Assembly (NCBI GenBank): GCA_963843595.1
Contig: CAWJLG010000011.1
Span: 51,265 to 115,264, forward strand
Direction of reading: 5' to 3'
DNA: 64,000 bases
Source of the DNA: CAIWHR01 sp963843595
Lineage (GTDB): Bacteria > Pseudomonadota > Gammaproteobacteria > Burkholderiales > Casimicrobiaceae
Shown here: positions 17,781 to 25,993 of the stretch, piece after piece
How positions within the stretch are numbered: the stretch's first letter is position 1
Layout of the letters: every line of letters begins with the position of its first letter
Translations under genes and position numbers: made by a program
The notes under the pieces: model-generated
Databases searched by the model: none
Seen by the model: the letters and a program-made list of their open reading frames with translations, nothing else
What the model was told of the DNA's origin: nothing

Positions 17781-18578
17781 ATGTCGGTTCGCCTGAAGTC
17801 GCCGGAGGAGATCGCGAAGATGCGCGTGGCGGGTCGCCTTGCCGCCGAGCTGCTCGACTACCTGACCCCGCACGTGCAGCCCGGGGTGACCACCGGCGAA
17901 CTCGACCGCATCGCGCACGACTATCAGGTCAACATCCAGCAGGTCATTCCGGCGACGCTCAACTACCAGCCGCCCGGGCACACACCCTACCCGGCCTCGA
18001 TCTGCACGTCGGTGAACCACGTCGTCTGCCATGGCATTCCCGGCGACAAGAAGTTGAAGCCCGGCGACATCATCAACATCGACGTCACGGTGATCAAGGA
18101 CGGCTTCCACGGCGACTCCAGCCGGATGTTCTTCGTCGGCACGCCGTCGATCCAGGCGCGCCGGCTGGTCGAGACCACGTACGCGGCGATGTGGCGCGGC
18201 ATCCGCGCGGTGGCGCCCGGTGCGCACCTGGGGGACATCGGCCACACGATTCAGAGATTCGCCGAAAGCCACGGCTTTTCGGTGGTCCGCGAATTCTGCG
18301 GCCACGGCATCGGCGCCCAGTTCCACGAGGAGCCGCAGGTCCTCCACTACGGGCGTCCGGGAACGGGCCTGACGCTGATCGAGGGCATGATCTTCACCAT
18401 CGAGCCGATGATCAACGCCGGCCGCGCGGCGATCCGCAGCAAGGGAGACGGTTGGACGATCGTCACCGCCGACCATTCGCTGTCGGCGCAATGGGAGCAC
18501 ACGGTGCTCGTCACGGGCAGCGGGTACGAGGTGCTCACGGTGTCGGCGGGAACGCCGCCGCCACCGCCCGTCGATTGA
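17781..18578 (+). CDS. map: Methionine aminopeptidase, type I
   Basis: This 265-residue metalloprotease removes the initiator methionine from new proteins. All dinuclear metal ligands can be seen: Asp in NIDVTVIKDG and HGDSSR, His in CGHGIGAQF, Glu in FTIEPMINAG and Glu in WEHTVLV; the substrate His is in VVCHGIPG. Length is typical of the bacterial type I enzyme. The ATG at 17781 is placed five bases after the dapD stop. The C-terminus ends in a short proline run (PPPPPVD). The map-glnD order that follows is common in proteobacteria. The formyl-removing enzyme def lies 3 kb downstream. Confidence 0.95.
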   Translation: MSVRLKSPEEIAKMRVAGRLAAELLDYLTPHVQPGVTTGELDRIAHDYQVNIQQVIPATLNYQPPGHTPYPASICTSVNHVVCHGIPGDKKLKPGDIINIDVTVIKDGFHGDSSRMFFVGTPSIQARRLVETTYAAMWRGIRAVAPGAHLGDIGHTIQRFAESHGFSVVREFCGHGIGAQFHEEPQVLHYGRPGTGLTLIEGMIFTIEPMINAGRAAIRSKGDGWTIVTADHSLSAQWEHTVLVTGSGYEVLTVSAGTPPPPPVD

Positions 18579-18594
18579 CGTCGTCGCGACCACG

Positions 18595-21243
18595 ATGAGC
18601 GCCGCTGCACCGGCTTCGCTGTCCGCCGCCATCGAGGCGGCGCCCGGCCCGCAGCGCTGGCGCGAGGAGTTGAAATCCGGCCGCGCCGCGCTACGCGCGG
18701 CGTTCCGTGCCCGGCCCGACACGCCGCGACTGCTGCGCGAGCACGCGCGCCTCGTCGACCGCGTGCTCGCCGGCGTCTGGTCGGCGATGGGAGGTCCCGT
18801 GACGGCCGCGCTGGTCGCGGTCGGCGGCTACGGGCGCGGGCAGCTCTTCCCGCATTCCGACGTCGACGTCCTGATCCTGCTGCCCGCGCCGCTCGACGAA
18901 GCCGGCACCGGTTTCGTCGAGCGGTTCGTCGGAATGCTCTGGGACATCGGTCTCGAAACGGCGCACAGCGTGCGCACGATCGCCGAATGCGAGGCCGAGA
19001 TGGCGGCCGACATCACGATCCGCACGAGCCTGCTCGAGCACCGGCGCCTGGCCGGCTCGCGGGTGCTCTACGACGCGTTTCGCAAGGCGTTCGCAGCCGC
19101 GATGGATGTCCGGGCGTTCTACGAGGGCAAGATGCTCGAGCAGCAGCAGCGCCACCTCAAGTATCACGACACCGCGTACAACCTCGAGCCCAACGTCAAG
19201 GAAAGCCCGGGGGGGCTGCGCGACCTGCAGACCGTATTGTGGATCGCGCGCGCCGCGGGTCTCGGACGAGCATGGCGCGAGCTCGCCAAGGCCGGCCTCA
19301 TCACGATGCAGGAAGCGCGGACGGTTTCGCGACAGGAACGCTTCATCGGTGCGCTGCGTGTGCGGCTCCACTATCTGGCCGGCCGGCGCGAGGACCGCCT
19401 CGTGTTCGACCAGCAGAACGCGCTGGCGCGGGAGATCGGCCTGTCCGACACGCCGACCCGGCGCGCCAGCGAGCAGCTGATGCAGCGCTACTATCGTGCG
19501 GCGAAGCTCGTGCGCCAGGTCAACGTCATCCTGCTGCAGAATCTCCATGCCCGGCTGTTGCCGATCCCGGTGGAGCCGGTGCCGATCGACGACGATTTCT
19601 TCGCGATCGACGAGCTCCTGCACATTCGCGACGAGAAATTGTTCGAGCGGCGACCTTCCGCGATGCTCGACGCGTTTCTGACGATGCAGCGGCATCCCGA
19701 GCTCAAGGGGATGTCGGCGCGCACGCTGCGCGCGCTGTGGCGCAATCGCGACCGGATCGACGCCTCGTTCCGCCGCGACCCGGAAAACCGCGCCCGCTTC
19801 ATCCAGATGTTCCGCGAGCCGCGCGGCTTGACGCACGAGCTGCGCCGGATGAACCTCTACGGGATCCTCGGCAGGGTGCTGCCCGCGTTCGGCCGCATCG
19901 TCGGGCAGATGCAGCACGACCTCTTCCACGTCTACACGGTGGACGAGCACATCCTGATGGTGATCCGCAACCTGCGCCGCTTCACCGAGGCGCAGCACGC
20001 GCACGAGTACCCGCTGTGCTCGCGGCTCATCACCGACTTCGCGCGCCGGGAGGTGCTCTACCTCGCCGGGCTGTTCCACGACATCGCCAAGGGGCGCGGC
20101 GGCGACCATTCGGCGCTCGGCCAGCGCGATGCGCGGCGCTTCTGCCGCGCGCACGGCCTTGCGCGGGAGGACGCCGAGCTCGTCGCGTGGCTCGTCGCGC
20201 AGCACCTCACGATGTCCGCCACCGCGCAGAAACAGGACGTCTCCGATCCTGACGTGGTGGCCGCCTTCGCGGCCAAGGTCGGCACCGAGCGCCGCCTGGT
20301 CGCCCTCTACCTGCTGACCGTGGCCGACATCCGCGGCACGAGCCCGAAAGTCTGGAACGCGTGGAAGGCGCAGCTGCTCGAGGACCTCTTCCGCGCGACA
20401 CGGCTGCATCTGGCTGCCGTGGCGGGTGGCGCGACGCTCGCCGACAGCCTGGGCGAGCGGCAAGTCGAGGCGCGGCGGCTGCTGCGGCTGTACGCGATAC
20501 CGGAGCGGGCCGAGGAGGCATTGTGGAACCAGCTCGACAACGTCTACTTCCAGCGCCACACCGCCGACGAGATCGCCTGGCACGCGCGGCACCTCTACTA
20601 CCGCGTCGACCGAACCGTGCCGGTGGTCCGTGCGCGGCTGTCGCGCGACGGGGCCGGCCTGCAGGTGCTGATCTACCTGCCCGACCAGAAGCAGCTCTTC
20701 GCCCGCATCTGCGGTTTCTTCGGACGGCGGGGATTGTCGATCCTGGACGCGAAGATCCACACGACGCGGCACGGTTTCGCCCTCGACACGTTCGCCGTCC
20801 ATGATCCGGCGAGCCCGCACACGTCGTACCGCGACACGATCCAGTACGTCGAGTTCGAACTGAAGCGCGTGCTCGAGGAGCAACGGCCGCTCGAGCCGCC
20901 GACGGCCGGACGGGTGAGTCGGCATCTTCGCCATTTCCCGCTCTCCCCCGACGTCGAGATCTCGCCCGACGACAAGGGCACGCACTACATCCTGGAGATC
21001 GTCGCCGGCGACCGCCCGGGTCTGCTCGCCGGCATCGCCTATACGCTGGCGAGCGCCGACGTCAACGTGGCGAGCGCGAGGATCAACACCCTGGGCGAGC
21101 GCGCCGAGGACGTCTTCCTCATCGACGGCGCACCCTTGCACGACGAGCAGTCGCTGCTGCGGCTCGAGACGGCGCTATACGAGCAGCTGCGGGTCGTAGG
21201 GCTCACTCCTCGCCTGTCACGTCGGGGAACAGCATGTCCGTGA
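18595..21243 (+). CDS. glnD: Bifunctional PII uridylyltransferase / uridylyl-removing enzyme
   Basis: This 882-residue protein senses glutamine and adds UMP to, or removes it from, PII proteins, setting nitrogen control. The nucleotidyltransferase motif VGGYGRGQLFPHSDVDVLIL lies near residue 78. A central HD phosphohydrolase domain has GLFHDIAKGRGGDHS. Two C-terminal ACT domains bind glutamine (LIYLPDQKQLFARICGFF and EIVAGDRPGLLAGIAYTL). The length equals typical GlnD. Its last 41 bases overlap the end of def on the opposite strand, and its own C-terminal tail (SRRGTACP) lies inside that overlap. Confidence 0.97.
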   Translation: MSAAAPASLSAAIEAAPGPQRWREELKSGRAALRAAFRARPDTPRLLREHARLVDRVLAGVWSAMGGPVTAALVAVGGYGRGQLFPHSDVDVLILLPAPLDEAGTGFVERFVGMLWDIGLETAHSVRTIAECEAEMAADITIRTSLLEHRRLAGSRVLYDAFRKAFAAAMDVRAFYEGKMLEQQQRHLKYHDTAYNLEPNVKESPGGLRDLQTVLWIARAAGLGRAWRELAKAGLITMQEARTVSRQERFIGALRVRLHYLAGRREDRLVFDQQNALAREIGLSDTPTRRASEQLMQRYYRAAKLVRQVNVILLQNLHARLLPIPVEPVPIDDDFFAIDELLHIRDEKLFERRPSAMLDAFLTMQRHPELKGMSARTLRALWRNRDRIDASFRRDPENRARFIQMFREPRGLTHELRRMNLYGILGRVLPAFGRIVGQMQHDLFHVYTVDEHILMVIRNLRRFTEAQHAHEYPLCSRLITDFARREVLYLAGLFHDIAKGRGGDHSALGQRDARRFCRAHGLAREDAELVAWLVAQHLTMSATAQKQDVSDPDVVAAFAAKVGTERRLVALYLLTVADIRGTSPKVWNAWKAQLLEDLFRATRLHLAAVAGGATLADSLGERQVEARRLLRLYAIPERAEEALWNQLDNVYFQRHTADEIAWHARHLYYRVDRTVPVVRARLSRDGAGLQVLIYLPDQKQLFARICGFFGRRGLSILDAKIHTTRHGFALDTFAVHDPASPHTSYRDTIQYVEFELKRVLEEQRPLEPPTAGRVSRHLRHFPLSPDVEISPDDKGTHYILEIVAGDRPGLLAGIAYTLASADVNVASARINTLGERAEDVFLIDGAPLHDEQSLLRLETALYEQLRVVGLTPRLSRRGTACP

Positions 21244-21730
21244 AGCCGAAGCGCGACATGTCGCGCATCCGCATCGGATAGAGAATGCCGAGGAGGTGGT
21301 CGCACTCGTGCTGGACAACCCGCGCATGGAAGCCGGAAACGTCGCGGCGGATCGGTCGACCGGACGGATCGAAGCCCTCGTAGCGCAGCCGCGAGTACCG
21401 GGGTACGAGTCCGCGCAGTCCCGGGACCGAAAGGCAGCCTTCCCAGTCCTCTTCGATGTCCGGGGCGAGCGGCGTGAGCACCGGATTGACGAGCTCGGTA
21501 TAGGGCACCGGCTCGGCGTCCGGATAGCGCGGGCTGCGCTCGACGCCGAAGATCACGACCTGCAGCAAGACGCCGATCTGCGGCGCCGCCAGGCCCGCGC
21601 CGTTCTGCGCGTCCATCGTGTCGCGCAGGTCCTGCAGCAGCGCGTCCAGTTCGGGCGTGCCGAAGGTCTCCACCGGGCGCGAGCGCTGGAGAAGGCGAGG
21701 ATCGCCCATGCGCAGCACGTCGCGGATCAT
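21203..21730 (-). CDS. def: Peptide deformylase
   Basis: This 175-residue metalloenzyme removes the formyl group from nascent proteins. All three signature motifs are intact: GAGLAAPQIGV (motif 1), EGCLSVPGLRG (motif 2, Cys metal ligand) and QHECDHLLG (motif 3, two His ligands and catalytic Glu). The MIRDVLRMGDPRLLQ start is typical. It begins in a 4-base ATGA overlap with the phosphorylase gene upstream and ends overlapping glnD tail to tail by 41 bases. Many betaproteobacteria carry a second def next to fmt; whether one exists cannot be seen here. Confidence 0.95.
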   Translation of the reverse strand: MIRDVLRMGDPRLLQRSRPVETFGTPELDALLQDLRDTMDAQNGAGLAAPQIGVLLQVVIFGVERSPRYPDAEPVPYTELVNPVLTPLAPDIEEDWEGCLSVPGLRGLVPRYSRLRYEGFDPSGRPIRRDVSGFHARVVQHECDHLLGILYPMRMRDMSRFGFTDMLFPDVTGEE

Positions 21731-22479
21731 CGGCGTTCCCCGTCGATCCGCGGTGCCACGTGCTCGAGCAGCGTGCGAACCTTTTCCATGCCGCTCTCCA
21801 GCACGCGCAGCATCCCGTCCAGCGAAATCTGCTGTGCCGATTCGCCGCGCCCGGCGGCGTGGTTGACCACCACGCAGATCGCCGCGTACGGCAACTCGAG
21901 TTCGCGCGCGAGGGCGGCTTCCGGCATGCCGGTCATGCCGACCAGCGTGGCGCCGTCGCGGTCCATCCGGTCGATCTCGGCGGCGGTTTCGAGGCGCGGA
22001 CCGGACACCGCGCCGTAGACGCCGCCGTCGACCAGCCCGATCCCGGCCGCGGCGGCGGCCGCGAGGCACCGGGCGCGCAGTTCCGGCGTGTACGGATGGG
22101 TGAAGTCGACGTGGACCACCTTCTGGTCGCCGCCGTCGAAGAACGACAGATCTCGACCGTGCGTGTAGTCGATCAGCTGGTGAGGCACCACCAGGTCGCC
22201 CGGGTGGGCGTCGCGGATGCCGCCGACCGAGGCGACCGCCAGCACGGCGGTCACGCCGCAGTTCTTGAGCGCCCACAGGTTCGCGCGATAGTTGACCCGA
22301 TGCGGCGGAATCGTGTGGCCGTGGCCGTGCCGGGCGAGGAAGACCGCATCGCGGCCGGCGATCTGCCCGAAGAGCAGCGCCGAGGAGGGCTCGCCGTAGG
22401 GCGTGCGCACCACCTCGCGATGGGCGACGGAGAGGGTCGACAGGCGGGTCAGGCCGCTGCCGCCGATGATTGCAAGCAT
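21727..22479 (-). CDS. mtnP: S-methyl-5'-thioinosine phosphorylase (PNP/MTAP family)
   Basis: This 250-residue family-2 purine nucleoside phosphorylase begins LAIIGGSGLTRL and has the phosphate-binding RHGHGHTIPPHRVNYRAN, followed by VASVGGIRD and SGPRLETAAEI. At the base-recognition site it has Asn206 (VVVNHAAGRG), where adenosine-specific MTAPs have Asp. That fits a 6-oxopurine base and therefore methylthioinosine, as in the Pseudomonas enzyme. It would split methylthioinosine made by the deaminase at 8968 into hypoxanthine and methylthioribose-1-phosphate. It overlaps def by four bases. The gene symbol is the one usually given to the family; the substrate is inferred. Confidence 0.82.
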   Translation of the reverse strand: MLAIIGGSGLTRLSTLSVAHREVVRTPYGEPSSALLFGQIAGRDAVFLARHGHGHTIPPHRVNYRANLWALKNCGVTAVLAVASVGGIRDAHPGDLVVPHQLIDYTHGRDLSFFDGGDQKVVHVDFTHPYTPELRARCLAAAAAAGIGLVDGGVYGAVSGPRLETAAEIDRMDRDGATLVGMTGMPEAALARELELPYAAICVVVNHAAGRGESAQQISLDGMLRVLESGMEKVRTLLEHVAPRIDGERR

Positions 22480-22681
22480 GGAATTTGCATGGGATTGGGT
22501 TTCAGGGCGTAGGCGGGTCCGGGCGGCGTCACCGCTTCGGGCCGGCCACTGGAATGCAGCTGCGGAACCAGGGCCTCGGCGGCGGGGTGGAACTTCCCGT
22601 CAATTCATGACATTATCATGCAATCTTGCGATGCCGGTTCAAACGCCGGCGTCGGCCCACATTCTAGCGGGGAACGTGTCC

Positions 22682-23851
22682 ATGTACCTCGACCGGTTGT
22701 TCCGTCTGATGGCCGAAAAGCAGGCGTCGGACCTGTTCATCTCCTGCGGCGCTCCGATCAACATCAAGATCAACGGCGTGGTGCAACCGATCTCGACGCA
22801 GCCGATGGACGTCGAGACCGTGCGCAAGATTGCCTACGAGCTCATGTCCAAGGACCAGGTGCGCGAGTTCGAGAACTCGATGGAGATGAACATCTCCTAC
22901 CTCGACCGCGATGTCGGCAACTTCCGGATCAACATCTTCCGCCAGCGCGGCACGATCTCGCTCGTCATCCGTTTCGTCCGCAGCACCATCCCGACGTTCG
23001 ACCAGCTGCGCCTGCCGCCGGTGCTGCTCGACATCGTCAGCGAGCGGCGCGGACTGGTGCTGATCGCAGGGGCGACGGGTTCCGGCAAGTCGACGACGCT
23101 GGCCGCGATGATCGACCACCGGAACACGACCCGGTCGGGGCACATCCTCACCATCGAGGATCCGATCGAATACCTGTTCCAGCACAAGCAGAGCCTCGTG
23201 AATCAGCGCGAGATCGGCGTGGACACGCAGAGCTTCAAGATCGCTCTGGAGAACGCGCTGCGCGAGGCTCCCGACCTGATCATGATCGGCGAGATCCGCG
23301 ACCGCGAGACGATGCAGCAGGCGCTGCTGCATACGCTCACCGGGCACCTCTGCCTCGCCACGCTGCACGCGAACAACAGCTATCACGCGATGTCGCGGAT
23401 CATCAATCTGTTCCCGTACGACGCGCGCTCGGGCCTCCTGTCCGACCTGTCGATCGGACTCCGTGCGATCATCTGCCAGCGCCTCGTCCGCAACAAGGAC
23501 GGCGCGCTGCAACCGGCCGTGGAGATCCTGCTCAACACGTCGCTCATCGCCGAGCTCATCAAGAACGGCGAGATCGTGCAGATCAAGGAGGCGATGGAGC
23601 AGTCGCTCTACCCGGGATCGCAGACCTTCGAGCAGGCGCTGTGCCGGCTCTATCTCGACGGCGTCGTCGCCTATGACGAGGCGATGTCCGCGTCCGATTC
23701 TCCGACCAACCTCGCCTGGCTGATCAACCAGAGTTCGCCGACTGCGCGCGTCGAGAACGTGCCGAGCAGCGGCGCCGGCGCTCCGCGGCGCCAGGGCACC
23801 GACTTCGCCTCGATGCAGATCGAGCCGGACATGCTCGACCGCGCGCACTGA
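22682..23851 (+). CDS. pilU: PilT/PilU-family type IV pilus retraction ATPase (PilU-like)
   Basis: This 389-residue hexameric ATPase would drive pilus retraction. It has the N-domain start MYLDRLFRLMAEKQASDLF, Walker A GATGSGKSTT, the Asp box/Walker B region LIMIGEIRDRETM, and the His box TGHLCLATLHANN. The long C-terminal tail after the core and the MAEKQASDLF start favour PilU over PilT. The ATG at 22682 follows GCGGGGAA and gives the standard N-terminus. No pilT or other pil gene is in the window. The 202 bp before it, back to the phosphorylase start, hold no gene I can support. Confidence 0.88.
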   Translation: MYLDRLFRLMAEKQASDLFISCGAPINIKINGVVQPISTQPMDVETVRKIAYELMSKDQVREFENSMEMNISYLDRDVGNFRINIFRQRGTISLVIRFVRSTIPTFDQLRLPPVLLDIVSERRGLVLIAGATGSGKSTTLAAMIDHRNTTRSGHILTIEDPIEYLFQHKQSLVNQREIGVDTQSFKIALENALREAPDLIMIGEIRDRETMQQALLHTLTGHLCLATLHANNSYHAMSRIINLFPYDARSGLLSDLSIGLRAIICQRLVRNKDGALQPAVEILLNTSLIAELIKNGEIVQIKEAMEQSLYPGSQTFEQALCRLYLDGVVAYDEAMSASDSPTNLAWLINQSSPTARVENVPSSGAGAPRRQGTDFASMQIEPDMLDRAH

Positions 23852-23903
23852 CGCAAGGCACGGCCGCGCGGGCGTGAACCGTGCATTTGCTACCATTGGC
23901 CGC

Positions 23904-25073
23904 ATGGACGTTGCCGCTTCACCCGCGCGGGCGGCCGGATGCGATGCGACGCTGGCCCTCGCCCGCGCGCTGATCGCGCGCCGGTCGCTCACCCCCGACG
24001 ACGCTGGCTGCCAGGCGCTCATCGCCGCTCGCCTGGCGCGATTCGGCTTTCGCGCCGAGACGATCGTGTGCAATGGGGTCACCAACCTCTGGCTACGGCG
24101 GGGCGCGGAGCGCCCGCTCGTCTGCTTCGCCGGCCACACCGACGTGGTGCCGACCGGCCCGCGCGACGGCTGGGACAGCGACCCGTTCGAACCGGTGGAG
24201 CGCGACGGATGGCTGTACGGTCGTGGCGCCGCCGACATGAAGGGCTCGCTGGCCGCGTTCGTGACGGCGATCGAGGACCTGCTGACCGCCCTACCGGCCC
24301 CCCCGGGTTCGCTCGCGTTGCTGCTGACCTCCGACGAGGAAGGGCCTTCGATCGACGGTACCGTGAAGGTCGTCGACAAGCTCGCCGCGGCCGGCGAGAG
24401 GATCGATTACTGCATCGTCGGCGAGCCGACGTCGGTCGAGGTGCTGGGCGACATGATCAAGAACGGCCGCCGCGGCACGCTCTCCGGCACGCTGACCGTC
24501 AATGGCATCCAGGGACACGTCGCGTATCCGCACCTCGCCCGCAATCCGATTCACCTCGTGGCCCCTGCGCTCGCGGAGCTGGCCGCGACAACCTGGGACG
24601 AGGGCAACGCGTATTTCCCGCCGACGACCTGGCAATGCTCGAACATTCACGCCGGCACCGGCGCGACGAACGTGATTCCGGGCAGCGTCGAGGTGCTGTT
24701 CAATTTCCGCTACTCGACGGCCAGCACGAAGGAATCGCTGCAGCAGCGCTTCGAGGACGTCCTGCGCCGTCACGGGCTCGATTTCCGGATCGCGTGGACC
24801 GGCTGGGGCAAGCCCTACCTGACGCCGAAAGGGCGGCTGGTCGAGGTCGCGGCAGCTGCGGTGCGTGACGTGACCGGCGTCACGCCCGAGCTCTCGTGCA
24901 CGGGCGGAACGTCCGACGGGCGGTTCATCGCCGACATCTGCGCCGAGGTCGTCGAGCTCGGGCCCGTCAACGCGACCATCCACAAACTCAACGAACGCGT
25001 ACTGGCGGCCGACCTGCCGCGGCTGTCGGCAGTCTATCGCGGCATCCTCGAGCGCCTGCTGCCGCGGCGCTGA
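23904..25073 (+). CDS. dapE: Succinyl-diaminopimelate desuccinylase
   Basis: This 389-residue M20-family zinc enzyme hydrolyses N-succinyl-LL-diaminopimelate to succinate and LL-DAP. Ligand motifs are CFAGHTDVVPTG (His), LYGRGAADMKGS (bridging Asp), the catalytic LTSDEEGPSIDGT and the late VNATIHKLNERV. Residues about 185-295 are the dimerisation lid domain. The ATG at 23904 was chosen; a TACCAT hexamer lies 7 bases upstream, so the transcript may be almost leaderless. prmB follows after 5 bases. With dapC and dapD it completes the succinylase-branch steps from tetrahydrodipicolinate to LL-DAP in this window. Confidence 0.95.
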   Translation: MDVAASPARAAGCDATLALARALIARRSLTPDDAGCQALIAARLARFGFRAETIVCNGVTNLWLRRGAERPLVCFAGHTDVVPTGPRDGWDSDPFEPVERDGWLYGRGAADMKGSLAAFVTAIEDLLTALPAPPGSLALLLTSDEEGPSIDGTVKVVDKLAAAGERIDYCIVGEPTSVEVLGDMIKNGRRGTLSGTLTVNGIQGHVAYPHLARNPIHLVAPALAELAATTWDEGNAYFPPTTWQCSNIHAGTGATNVIPGSVEVLFNFRYSTASTKESLQQRFEDVLRRHGLDFRIAWTGWGKPYLTPKGRLVEVAAAAVRDVTGVTPELSCTGGTSDGRFIADICAEVVELGPVNATIHKLNERVLAADLPRLSAVYRGILERLLPRR

Positions 25074-25078
25074 CCCCC

Positions 25079-25993
25079 ATGTCGGCGCCGCCCATCCACG
25101 ATCTCGTCACGCTTCGCGACTGGCTGCGCTGGGCGGTGACCCGCTTCGGCGAGGCGCAGCTCGCTTTCGGCCACGGCACCACGAATGCCTACGACGAGGC
25201 GGCCTATCTGCTCCTGCACGCGCTGCACCTGCCGCTCGACCGTCTCGAACCGTTTCTCGATGCGCGGCTGTCGCAGCCGGAACGGCTGCAGCTCGCCACG
25301 CTCCTTGAGCGCCGCATCGACCAGCGCGTGCCCGCCGCATATCTGACGCACGAGGCCTGGCTGGGCGAGTTCCGCTTCTATGTCGACGAGCGGGTGATCA
25401 TTCCCCGCTCCTTCATCGCGGAGCTCGTTCCCGGTGGCATTGCCGCCTATGTCGGGGCGCCCGAGCGTGTGAAAGCCGCGCTGGACCTTTGCACCGGCTC
25501 CGGATGCCTTGCCATCCTGCTCGCCCATGCCTACCCGGAGGCCGACGTCGACGCCGTCGATATTTCGTCCGACGCGCTCGCGGTCGCCCAGCGCAACGTC
25601 AGCGACTACGGTCTGGCCGACCGCGTCAACCTCCTGCGCTCGGACCTCTTCGCCAATCTGGTGGACAAGTCATACGATCTCATCATCAGCAATCCGCCCT
25701 ACGTGGCTGCCGCGGGGATGGAAGAGCTGCCGGCGGAGTACCGGCACGAGCCGGAGCTGGCACTGGCCGGAGGCGAAGACGGTCTCGATGCGGTGCGCAC
25801 GATCGTCGCGGACGGCCCGCGTTATCTCAACCCGAGTGGCGTGCTGGTCGTCGAGATCGGCCACAACCGGGCGGCCGTCGAGGCAGCATTTCCGCGGCTG
25901 CCGTTCGTGTGGCTCGAGACGGCAACCAGCGGCGACAGCGTTTTTCTGCTGACCCGCCAGGACCTGGTCGCCGGCCGGCGCGCCCAGGCCTAA
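25079..25993 (+). CDS. prmB: Ribosomal protein uL3 glutamine methyltransferase PrmB
   Basis: This 304-residue enzyme methylates a glutamine of ribosomal protein L3. Residues 1-100 form the helical N-domain (LRDWLRWAVTRFGEAQLAFGHGT), and the SAM domain has LDLCTGSGCLAILLA and the catalytic SNPPYVAAAGMEELP. The FGHGT and RSFIAELV segments separate it from the release-factor enzyme PrmC. It follows dapE directly, a common betaproteobacterial pair. Its stop overlaps the stop of the channel gene on the other strand. Confidence 0.93.
   Translation: MSAPPIHDLVTLRDWLRWAVTRFGEAQLAFGHGTTNAYDEAAYLLLHALHLPLDRLEPFLDARLSQPERLQLATLLERRIDQRVPAAYLTHEAWLGEFRFYVDERVIIPRSFIAELVPGGIAAYVGAPERVKAALDLCTGSGCLAILLAHAYPEADVDAVDISSDALAVAQRNVSDYGLADRVNLLRSDLFANLVDKSYDLIISNPPYVAAAGMEELPAEYRHEPELALAGGEDGLDAVRTIVADGPRYLNPSGVLVVEIGHNRAAVEAAFPRLPFVWLETATSGDSVFLLTRQDLVAGRRAQA

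Noticed and set aside
18691..21141. Very long open frame antisense to glnD (816 codons)
   Set aside because: High G+C leaves few stops on the other strand; the translation is Arg/Glu/Val-rich without family motifs, while glnD is clear.
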